Positions 1 through 5,448 of a stretch of DNA of 6,908 bases are shown piece by piece (the first letter of the stretch is position 1; every line of letters starts with the position of its first letter). Made by a program: the position numbers and the translations under genes. The notes beneath the pieces were generated by a model, which searched no databases, was not told where the DNA came from, and was given only the letters and a program-made list of their open reading frames with translations. This DNA is from an uncultured Oscillospiraceae bacterium (GTDB lineage: Bacteria; Bacillota; Clostridia; Oscillospirales; Oscillospiraceae), in NCBI GenBank assembly GCA_958438185.1, contig CAUBQU010000071.1:1-6908 (forward strand). The letters run 5' to 3'.

Positions 1-193
1 AAAAGCCTCGCAGAGTTTGCGCCGCGCACGGCGCAAATAGAGTCAAAATCATTTTTCCCGGCGGCGTGTACGTCGGGAAAAATACTTCTCAGCTCGCAAA
101 CGTGCGAACAGCGCGCCAATGGCGTGCTGCGAGTGCGCTGCAGCGAGCTGTAATCCCCCTCAAACGAGAGCCCAGCGAAGCGGGTCTCGTTTG

Positions 194-225
194 AAGCGTG
201 TCAAAAATACTTTTTTGACACGCTT
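194..225. terminator. Perfect 14-bp stem with A and T runs, possible bidirectional terminator
   Basis: The arms 194-207 and 212-225 are perfectly complementary around a 4-nt loop. The inner part of the stem is A/T only (five A-T pairs) and the outer part is AAGCGTGTC/GACACGCTT. The T-run lies inside the stem on both strands rather than after it. This is the most stable-looking element in the cluster and the likeliest place for transcription of the ABC operon to stop, but the geometry is not canonical. Confidence 0.4.
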
Positions 226-227
226 GC

Positions 228-255
228 GCGGCGTGACCGGGAATGGTCACGCCGC
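228..255 (-). terminator. First hairpin downstream of the ABC operon
   Basis: A perfect 11-bp G+C-rich stem (228-238/245-255) with a 6-nt loop begins 27 nt after the stop codon of the minus-strand ABC gene. It has no T-run directly after it on the minus strand, so it is not a textbook intrinsic terminator. It could act with the next hairpin (194-225), or serve to protect the transcript's 3' end. Confidence 0.4.
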
Positions 256-282
256 GTTGCTTGTGTTATAGAGGGGAAACGT

Positions 283-2013
283 CTACAGCTTCCAGCTGGC
301 GGCGTCCTGCTTGCCGCCGACAAAGTCGGCATAGAGACCGGGCTGGGCCGCGAGAGTCTCGTGCTTGCCCTGCTGGACGATCTTTCCGTCGGCCAGGACG
401 AGGATCTGGTCGGCCCGGCGGACGGTTTTCAGCCGGTGGGCGATCATCAGAATGGTCTTGTTCCGGGTCAGCGCTTCGATGGCCTTTTGCAGCCGGTCCT
501 CATTTTCCGGGTCGACATTGGCTGTCGCCTCATCGAGAATGATGATGGGTGCGTCCTTGAGCATCGCCCGGGCGATGGAGATGCGCTGCTTTTCGCCGCC
601 GGAGAGGGACGCGCCGCCCTCGCCGATGACGGTATCGTATCCGTCCGGCAGGGCTGCAATAAAGTCATCACAGCACGCCTTTCTCGCCGCTTCGACGACC
701 TCGGCATGTGTCGCCGCCGGGCAGCCGAATTTGATGTTGTTCTCGATCGTATCGGCGAAGAGATAGACGTCCTGGAAGACCATACTGATCTGCTGCATCA
801 GCGCCTCCAGCGTGTAATCCCGGACGTCGATGCCGCCGATCTTCACGCTGCCGCCGGTGACATCCCAGAAGCGGGCGATCAGATTGCAGAACGTCGTCTT
901 ACCGGAGCCGGAGGGGCCGACGATGGCGGTCGTTGTCTGATCCGGCAGCGTTACGCTGATATCCTGCAGGATCGGCGTGTCGTCATAGGAGAAGTCCACA
1001 TGGTCAAAGGAGATGGTGTGATCGGCCGGGGTGACGGCCTTGCCGCCCAGGTCCATCTGGGGCATCTGCTCGGTCTGGACGGTGCGGTCAATGGCCGCCG
1101 CGGCCAGATGCAGCATGGAAACGCCCATGCCGAACAGCTTGACCTGGCTGAAGACCAGGAAGGAGACGACGATGCAGGCAAGCGCGTGGGGCAGGGCGAT
1201 CCGGCCCACCGCCCAGAGCGCGACGGCAGCCAGCAGCATGCCGACGCTGGCAAGCTGCAGCACGGCCTCCTGCGCCGCCGTGTAGGGCGTCATGACCCGT
1301 TCGACGGCGAGGTTGCTCTTGCGGTGATACTCCAGCGTGTCCTGCAGATGCGCATCGCCCTTGCCGGTGAGGTTGAAGGATTTGATGACGCCCATACCCT
1401 GGATCGCTTCCAGCACGGCTTCTGTCAGCGCCGTCTGGGATTTTTGCGTGTCGTCCGCGATGGCGGCGGACTTTTTCTCCATGGCGGAGACGACGGCGAG
1501 ATACACGCCGATGCCCGCCAGGGCGATGAGCCCGATGCGCCAGTCAAAGACCAGGATCACGAGGGTGAACACCGCCGTTGTGATCAGGCCGCTCAGAATA
1601 TTCACCAGGACGATGGGGACCATCGTCTCGATCGAGCCGACGACTGTCGTGCAGACGCCGGAGATCTGCCCCAGGCTATTGCGGCTGAAGAAGCCCATGG
1701 GGGCCCGCTTCATCCGGTCGGCGATGGCGATGCGGCGGTCTGCCGCCATGAAATAGCCCGCGTGGGTCTGGTACATTTTCGCGCGGCTGGCGGCCAGCGC
1801 GCCGCCGAAGACGCTGACCAGGACCAGCCCCAGCGCCAGCCACGCTGTGCCGCCGCCCCGACTGCCGTCTGTCAGCGCCAGGACGACGAAATAGATCGCG
1901 CCGACCTGGAACATCTGCAAGACCGCGTTTAAAAAGCTGACCGCGACCGATCTGTTGATATTCTTCCGTTCTGCACCTGCGAACTGCCAGGTTTTTTTGA
2001 ATGCTTCGATCAT
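283..2013 (-). CDS. ABC transporter ATP-binding protein/permease (second half-transporter of a pair)
   Basis: A 576-aa half-transporter with an N-terminal exporter-type transmembrane domain (about residues 20-300, six predicted helices) fused to a C-terminal ATPase domain. All nucleotide-binding motifs are visible: Walker A GPSGSGKT at 366-373, Q-loop Gln414, signature LSGGE at 470-474, Walker B IIILDE at 490-495 with catalytic Glu495, D-loop with Asp501, and H-loop His526. Its ATG overlaps the upstream gene's stop as ATGA (2010-2013), implying translational coupling; an AAAGGA ribosome binding site sits at 2026-2031, 12 nt away. The length is normal for the family. It almost certainly forms a heterodimer with the preceding ABC protein in the cytoplasmic membrane. 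The ATPase segment resembles the YbtPQ/IrtAB siderophore-transporter group as well as multidrug exporters, so substrate and direction cannot be stated. Confidence 0.95.
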   Translation of the reverse strand: MIEAFKKTWQFAGAERKNINRSVAVSFLNAVLQMFQVGAIYFVVLALTDGSRGGGTAWLALGLVLVSVFGGALAASRAKMYQTHAGYFMAADRRIAIADRMKRAPMGFFSRNSLGQISGVCTTVVGSIETMVPIVLVNILSGLITTAVFTLVILVFDWRIGLIALAGIGVYLAVVSAMEKKSAAIADDTQKSQTALTEAVLEAIQGMGVIKSFNLTGKGDAHLQDTLEYHRKSNLAVERVMTPYTAAQEAVLQLASVGMLLAAVALWAVGRIALPHALACIVVSFLVFSQVKLFGMGVSMLHLAAAAIDRTVQTEQMPQMDLGGKAVTPADHTISFDHVDFSYDDTPILQDISVTLPDQTTTAIVGPSGSGKTTFCNLIARFWDVTGGSVKIGGIDVRDYTLEALMQQISMVFQDVYLFADTIENNIKFGCPAATHAEVVEAARKACCDDFIAALPDGYDTVIGEGGASLSGGEKQRISIARAMLKDAPIIILDEATANVDPENEDRLQKAIEALTRNKTILMIAHRLKTVRRADQILVLADGKIVQQGKHETLAAQPGLYADFVGGKQDAASWKL

Positions 2014-3752
2014 GCTGTTTCACCGTCCTTTGCACCCAGATGCGCCTGCCACATATCCCGATACAGCGGGCAGCTCTGCAGCAGCGCCGCGTGGCTGCCC
2101 CGCGCTTCGATCATGCCGTCCCGGACGACGGCGATCTGGTCCGCCCCGGTGATGGTAGAGAGCCGGTGGGCGATGACGATCACCGTCTTATCCGCGACCA
2201 GCCGGGCCACAGCCCGCTGGATCACAGCTTCGTTCTCCGGGTCGATATACGCCGTCGCCTCGTCGAGGACGATGATGGGCGCGTTTTTGAGCATCGCCCG
2301 GGCGATGGCGACCCGCTGCCGCTCGCCGCCGGACAGATGCGCGCCACCGCCGCCGACGATGGTATCATAGCCGTGGGCCAGCTTGCGGATGAAGCTGTCG
2401 CACCCGGCGGCGTGGGCCGCCGCTTCGACCTCGGCGTCTGTCGCATCCCGGCGGCCCATGCGGATATTCTCCCGGACGGTATCGTCAAAGAGGTAATTGT
2501 CCTGGGAGACGAAGGCCACCTGGTCGTAGAGCTGGGGCAGGGGAATGTCTCGCACATCGTGCCCGCCCAGGGTGATGGCGCCGTCCTTGACATCCCAGAA
2601 GCCCGCGATGAGCTTGGCCAGCGTCGATTTGCCGGAGCCAGAGGGGCCGACCAGCGCTGTCATGCTGTTTTGCGGGATCGTCAGGCTGACGCCGTGCAGG
2701 ATCTCCTGGTTTGCGTGGTAGCCAAAATGGACGTTTTGCAGGGTGATATCGTGAGTTTGGAACGTCACAGGCACGGCGGCGTGCTGCTGCTCCTCGGTCT
2801 GCAGGATCTCGTTCACCTGACCGACCGTCGTGCCGACCTGGGCCAGCGTATCGACGAAATTGAACGCCGCAACGATCGGGGCTGACATGCCGAGGGCCAG
2901 GATGATCACGGTGAGGAACGTCGCCGCCGTCAAGCTCCCGTGGGTGTAGAACAGCCAGCCGAAGGGCAGCACTGTCAGCATCTGGGCCGGGAAGAGGGCG
3001 TAGGCCATGGACATGCCAAACTGGCTGCGGCGCATCCAGTCGTAATAGTACTGGGCATTGGCCTTGACCTTGTCGGTCAGCCGGGCGTAGGACTTCTTGC
3101 CCTGGTTAAAGGCTTTGATGACCTCGATGCCGTGGATGTACTCGATCACTGCGCCGCTCATCTCGTTTGTCGCCTGCACTGCGCCTTCATAATCCCTGGC
3201 GTAGCCGCCCATGACCGTCATCATAAAGAAGAAGGCCAAGGGGAAGACCGCCAGCGACAGCAGCGCCAGCTGCCAATCCAGCGCGAAGAGATACGCCAGC
3301 GTCAGCACCGGGGCGACAAGATTGGCCGTCATCTCCGGGAAGAGGTGGGCCAGCGTCGTCTCCATGCTGTCGACTTGGTCGACGATGGTCTGCTTGAGCT
3401 TGCCGCTGGAGGTATCCAGGACCGTTCCCAGCGGCAGCCGGGGCAGCTTGGCCAGCAGCTGCTGCCGGATGGTCTTGAGGATCTGAAATGTCGCCCTGTG
3501 GGAGAGCCCCAGCGCGCTGTTATAAAGCGCCGTGCGTAGCAGATACCCGGCCAGCGCCAGCAGCAGCCAGGGCAGATAGGCCGTCAGCGCCGCCTCGCCC
3601 GCCAGCAGCTGGGTGATGATCTGCGCCGCCGCAAAATACGGCGCCATGCCGCAGACAACGCCGCAGACCGCCAGCGCCACCGCGCCAATGAGCTTGCCAT
3701 GCTCCTCCTCGCCCAGCGTCCAGATGCGCCGGACTGGGCTTTGCTTTTCCAT
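2010..3752 (-). CDS. ABC transporter ATP-binding protein/permease (first half-transporter of a pair)
   Basis: A 580-aa protein with six predicted membrane helices in about residues 22-295 and a complete ATPase domain after about 330. Motifs: Walker A GPSGSGKS at 369-376, Q-loop Gln417, signature LSGGE at 473-477, Walker B IIVLDE at 493-498 with catalytic Glu498, D-loop Asp504, H-loop His529. The start is fixed by a strong AAAAGGAGG site at 3761-3769, 8 nt upstream of the ATG. It is the first gene of a two-gene ABC unit and lies 95 nt after the TetR-family gene, on the same strand. Both partners keep the catalytic glutamate and an intact signature, so neither ATP site shows the degeneration common in heterodimeric exporters. 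Both also carry the sequence DPENE after Walker B. Function: ATP-driven transport across the membrane, substrate unknown (drug, lipid, peptide or metal chelate are all possible). Confidence 0.95.
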   Translation of the reverse strand: MEKQSPVRRIWTLGEEEHGKLIGAVALAVCGVVCGMAPYFAAAQIITQLLAGEAALTAYLPWLLLALAGYLLRTALYNSALGLSHRATFQILKTIRQQLLAKLPRLPLGTVLDTSSGKLKQTIVDQVDSMETTLAHLFPEMTANLVAPVLTLAYLFALDWQLALLSLAVFPLAFFFMMTVMGGYARDYEGAVQATNEMSGAVIEYIHGIEVIKAFNQGKKSYARLTDKVKANAQYYYDWMRRSQFGMSMAYALFPAQMLTVLPFGWLFYTHGSLTAATFLTVIILALGMSAPIVAAFNFVDTLAQVGTTVGQVNEILQTEEQQHAAVPVTFQTHDITLQNVHFGYHANQEILHGVSLTIPQNSMTALVGPSGSGKSTLAKLIAGFWDVKDGAITLGGHDVRDIPLPQLYDQVAFVSQDNYLFDDTVRENIRMGRRDATDAEVEAAAHAAGCDSFIRKLAHGYDTIVGGGGAHLSGGERQRVAIARAMLKNAPIIVLDEATAYIDPENEAVIQRAVARLVADKTVIVIAHRLSTITGADQIAVVRDGMIEARGSHAALLQSCPLYRDMWQAHLGAKDGETA

Positions 3753-3760
3753 GATAAATT

Positions 3761-3769
3761 CCTCCTTTT
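3761..3769 (-). promoter_or_regulatory. Strong ribosome binding site of the first ABC gene
   Basis: On the minus strand this reads AAAAGGAGG, near-perfect complementarity to the 16S 3' end, 8 nt from the ATG at 3750-3752. It sets the start of the ABC protein. Confidence 0.85.
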
Positions 3770-3770
3770 G

Positions 3771-3786
3771 GTTAGAATATGCTAAC
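3771..3786. promoter_or_regulatory. Imperfect 16-bp palindrome, candidate operator of the ABC genes
   Basis: GTTAGAATATGCTAAC is an inverted repeat with 14 of 16 positions symmetric and a central ATAT, placed directly upstream of the ABC ribosome binding site. On the minus strand it contains TATTCT, a 4/6 match to a -10 box, but only a poor -35 (TTGCGC) lies 16 nt upstream. It could be the operator of an internal promoter bound by the neighbouring TetR protein. Its half-site differs from the palindrome at 4509-4527, so a shared regulator is not shown. Confidence 0.45.
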
Positions 3787-3799
3787 TGATGCTCTGCGC

Positions 3800-3823
3800 A
3801 AAAGCCGCCGTTTCCGGCAGCTT
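3800..3823 (-). terminator. Terminator-like hairpin between tetR and the ABC genes
   Basis: On the minus strand, 25 nt after the TetR stop, a 9-bp stem with one G-T pair (3815-3823 with 3802-3810) closes on a GAAA tetraloop and runs into TTTT (3803-3800), partly inside the stem. The T-run is short, so at most partial termination is expected, which would let some tetR transcripts read into the ABC genes. The 12-mer CTGCGCAAAAGC occurs on both sides (3794-3805 and 3827-3838). Confidence 0.4.
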
Positions 3824-3847
3824 GGGCTGCGCAAAAGCTGCGCCGCG

Positions 3848-4471
3848 CTATTGCGGGCCGAAGATCGCGAAGAACCCCGTTCGGTGATAGCGGCTCAGCA
3901 GGTCGATGTATTGGGCGGCCTCCGCCCGGCTCATCCCGTGGCGGATGACCTCGAAAATGCTCTCAAAGCGGGAGGTCGTGACGATGTGCAGCAGTTTTTC
4001 CGTCATCGCGTTGCCCGCCAGGCGGGTGGGATAGCCGACGGTCTCCATATATTTATACGTGTATTCGACCTCGATGCGCACCAGCGCGTCGATAAAGCGG
4101 TGAAACCGCGTGCCGTAGGACGCATCCAGCAGCAGGCGAAATTCATCGAGATGGTCATACATGTAGTCCACCAGCGCAGCGGTGCCGCCGTCGGCATATT
4201 CGGCCATATGGGCCGCCTGGGCTGCCCGGTCCATCTGGTGGAACGACTCTTGGATCTTGACAAAGCGCTCCGTCATCTCCGTCAGCACTGGCTCGACAAT
4301 GGCGGAGAAGAGGCCCTCTTTATCGCCAAAGCGGACGTAGATGGAGTTGGTGCTCGTCTTTGCCGCCGCCGCGATGACCCGCAGGGAGGCGTCGGTATAA
4401 CCCTTGTCCAGAAACTCTGCCTTGGCACATGCCAGGATCCGCTCCGAGACGCCTTCGATCTGCTTTGCCAT
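3848..4471 (-). CDS. TetR/AcrR-family transcriptional regulator
   Basis: A 207-aa protein with a typical TetR N-terminal DNA-binding domain: helix 1 around ILACAKAEFLDKGY (12-25) and the helix-turn-helix at about 29-49, ending in the family-like SIYVRFGDKEGLF (43-55). The remainder (about 60-207) is an all-helical ligand/dimerisation domain that I cannot assign to a ligand. The start used is the ATG at 4469-4471, which has an AAGGAGG site 8 nt upstream. A longer version from TTG at 4495 would place the ribosome binding site inside the coding region and is less likely. The gene heads the cluster with two ABC half-transporters, and a perfect palindrome overlaps its own promoter, so it is probably an autorepressor that also controls the transporter. 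Confidence 0.93.
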   Translation of the reverse strand: MAKQIEGVSERILACAKAEFLDKGYTDASLRVIAAAAKTSTNSIYVRFGDKEGLFSAIVEPVLTEMTERFVKIQESFHQMDRAAQAAHMAEYADGGTAALVDYMYDHLDEFRLLLDASYGTRFHRFIDALVRIEVEYTYKYMETVGYPTRLAGNAMTEKLLHIVTTSRFESIFEVIRHGMSRAEAAQYIDLLSRYHRTGFFAIFGPQ

Positions 4472-4479
4472 GCCGTGCC

Positions 4480-4486
4480 CCTCCTT
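4480..4486 (-). promoter_or_regulatory. Ribosome binding site deciding the TetR start
   Basis: The minus strand reads AAGGAGG, 8 nt before the ATG at 4469-4471. It rules in favour of that ATG over the TTG at 4493-4495. Confidence 0.85.
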
Positions 4487-4508
4487 CTGATTCAATCAAT
4501 AACGATGT

Positions 4509-4527
4509 TTCATAACTACGTTATGAA
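4509..4527. promoter_or_regulatory. Perfect 19-bp palindromic operator in the tetR promoter
   Basis: TTCATAAC-TAC-GTTATGAA is an exact 8-3-8 inverted repeat. It abuts the -10 box of the tetR promoter (sharing base 4527) and covers the predicted transcription start. Perfect dyads of this size over a start site are typical TetR-family operators, so autorepression is the natural reading. It may also influence the divergent collagen-like gene. Confidence 0.8.
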
Positions 4528-4555
4528 TTATAGCGCCGGGACGCTGGTTTGTCAA
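4527..4555 (-). promoter_or_regulatory. Consensus sigma-A promoter of tetR (and probably the ABC genes)
   Basis: On the minus strand TTGACA (4555-4550) and TATAAT (4532-4527) are separated by exactly 17 nt, a perfect match to the housekeeping consensus. The start site is expected near 4520, inside the operator, giving a leader of about 50 nt before the TetR ATG. A fully consensus promoter covered by an operator fits tight repression with strong induction. Confidence 0.88.
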
Positions 4556-4600
4556 GCACCCCGGAAAAATGGTCGGAAGGAGGCGTATTCTGGCGCGCTG

Positions 4601-4628
4601 CACATCCGCGCTTTGGCGGCATACGATG
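4601..4628 (+). promoter_or_regulatory. Possible sporulation-type (sigma-E/K-like) promoter of the collagen-like gene
   Basis: CATACGAT (4620-4627) matches the sigma-E -10 consensus CATACANT at 7 of 8 positions and partly fits the sigma-K -10 CATANNNTA. An ACA (4602-4604) lies about 15-16 nt upstream where a -35 would be. No sigma-A promoter was found for the plus-strand gene in this gap. The motif is short, so this is a weak call, encouraged by the fact that many Bacillota collagen-like proteins are spore-surface proteins. Confidence 0.22.
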
Positions 4629-4651
4629 AAGCAGTGAATCTGATTGCGGAT

Positions 4652-4659
4652 AGGGGGAG
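4652..4659 (+). promoter_or_regulatory. Ribosome binding site of the collagen-like gene
   Basis: AGGGGGAG lies 5 nt upstream of the ATG at 4665-4667. It decides in favour of this ATG over the in-frame TTG at 4644. Confidence 0.7.
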
Positions 4660-4742
4660 CTGCTATGAATTACTACAACGGGACCTGCCGGGGAAACGGA
4701 TGCGCCCAGTCCGACGCCTGCGGGACGTATGCGACGATCCAG

Positions 4743-4888
4743 GGCCCGACCGGTCCGATGGGGCCGGAGGGCCCCCGGGGTGAACAGGGCGCGCGGGGGG
4801 GGAACGGGGCCCGATGGGTCCCCGGGGCCCTAAGGGAGAGCAGGGCTGCCCGGGGCCGGTCGGCCCCCAGGGTGAGGCGGGCGAGACG
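4743..4888 (+). repeat. Gly-X-Y collagen triplet region (about 16 triplets)
   Basis: Six triplets (GPT GPM GPE GPR GEQ GAR) precede the frame break and ten follow it (GER GPM GPR GPK GEQ GCP GPV GPQ GEA GET). Proline is common at X, and charged residues fill many X and Y positions, as in bacterial collagens. One triplet carries a cysteine (GCP). The DNA is extremely G+C-rich and full of short GGGCCC-type palindromes, which favours slippage and sequencing errors. Confidence 0.85.
4795..4802 (+). repeat. Homopolymeric G8 tract at the frame break
   Basis: Eight consecutive Gs sit exactly where the collagen frame changes. Six Gs would keep the triplets in perfect register, and nine would restore the frame with one extra glycine. 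In the upstream frame it also spells G GGG GGG (4796-4802), a form of slippery heptamer. Confidence 0.85.
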
Positions 4889-5413
4889 CCGGTCATCACC
4901 GTCGCAGAGGATACGCCGCGCAGCTACAAGCTGCACTTTGCAACCAGCGGTCAGGCACTGACGACGCCGAATCTGATCGCGCCGCTGCTGAAATACCACG
5001 CCGACCTGGCAACCGTCGGCAGTACGCTGACCATCCCCTTGAAGGACCTCGTCCTGACCTATCAGAGCACCTCCGCCACGGCGCTGCGCATCGCCATCGC
5101 GCCGAAGGATGCGGCCGTACCGGTCCCCGTCGACATGCGGCGGACGTCCATCTACAATGCCAGCACGATCGAAACGCAGACGCTGAACAATGCGACGGTT
5201 TCCAGCCGCACCGTGCTCGATGAGATCGTCTACACCCAGTCGCAGGAGACCCATAGCATGATGCTCCGGCAGCAGGACCCGGCCACGAAGCGCTGGTCCC
5301 TGTGCCAGATCCACTCGTTCCTCTCCGGTGGCGGTGCGCGGACCTCGATCCATGTCCTGTGGCTGGAATACGATGTGACCTACGATGTGCCAACGCCGTA
5401 GCGCTGGTTTTCC

Positions 5414-5442
5414 TTGACAAGCGCCGGGCGGATCACTATAAT
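5414..5442 (+). promoter_or_regulatory. Perfect consensus sigma-A promoter
   Basis: TTGACA (5414-5419) and TATAAT (5437-5442) with exactly 17 nt between them. It lies 12 nt after the collagen-like stop codon. Transcription should start near 5449 and run into the terminator hairpin at 5485-5530, then into the lipoprotein gene at 5566. Confidence 0.88.
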
Positions 5443-5448
5443 GAGAGC

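Larger units (their letters stand above)
16..257. repeat. Stack of six consecutive hairpins (palindrome cluster)
   Basis: This gene-free stretch is almost entirely made of inverted repeats. They are: (1) 16-24/29-37, 9 bp with a 4-nt loop; (2) 51-60/74-83, 10 bp, extendable inward with one G-T pair; (3) 90-97/143-150 enclosing a smaller hairpin 111-117/121-127 and a possible hairpin 94-98/103-107; (4) 160-169/185-194, with three more pairs after one bulged base; (5) 194-207/212-225, a perfect 14-bp stem with a 4-nt loop; (6) 228-238/245-255, 11 bp with a 6-nt loop, extendable to 226-257. Spacers from hairpin 2 onward are 0-9 nt. Hairpins 2 and 5 share the 10-mer AAAAATACTT (78-87 and 203-212). 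The cluster lies just past the end of the ABC operon. It may be stacked terminators, a dispersed intergenic palindromic element, or a structured RNA; the sequence alone does not decide. Confidence 0.75.
4665..5401 (+). pseudogene. Collagen-like (Gly-X-Y) surface protein gene, reading frame broken at a poly-G run
   Basis: Reading from the ATG at 4665 gives a 26-residue head with three cysteines (8, 13, 19), then Gly-Pro-rich triplets. At the G-run 4795-4802 the frame is lost, and the upstream frame ends at 4961 after 98 codons in low-complexity Arg-rich sequence. The triplets resume in the -1 frame and continue to the TAG at 5399-5401. With six Gs instead of eight the Gly-X-Y phase is perfect: 16 triplets, then a roughly 170-residue non-collagen domain, 244 aa in all. 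The C-terminal domain looks beta-rich and ends in a stretch containing FLSGGGARTSIHVLWLEYD; I do not recognise a named family. There is no signal peptide. The downstream part, open from 4784 with an ATG at 4814, is intact, which argues against an old pseudogene. Slippage, programmed frameshifting or a base-calling error remain possible. Confidence 0.8.

Noticed and set aside
16..257. Integron attC array or CRISPR array
   Set aside because: The hairpins differ from one another in sequence and length, there are no regular repeat-spacer units, and no integrase or cas gene is in the window.
361..1932. Long plus-strand open frame (523 codons) opposite the second ABC gene
   Set aside because: It is antisense to a protein with every ABC motif intact, is rich in Asp, Gln, His and Arg typical of reverse-complement G+C-rich coding DNA, and shows no domain.
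2001..2885. Plus-strand open frame of 294 codons opposite the first ABC gene
   Set aside because: Shadow of the real minus-strand gene, with the same compositional signature and no ribosome binding site or motif.
3779..4783. Plus-strand open frame of 334 codons across the TetR gene and into the collagen-like gene
   Set aside because: It overlaps a clear TetR gene, its operator and promoter, and has no recognisable protein features.
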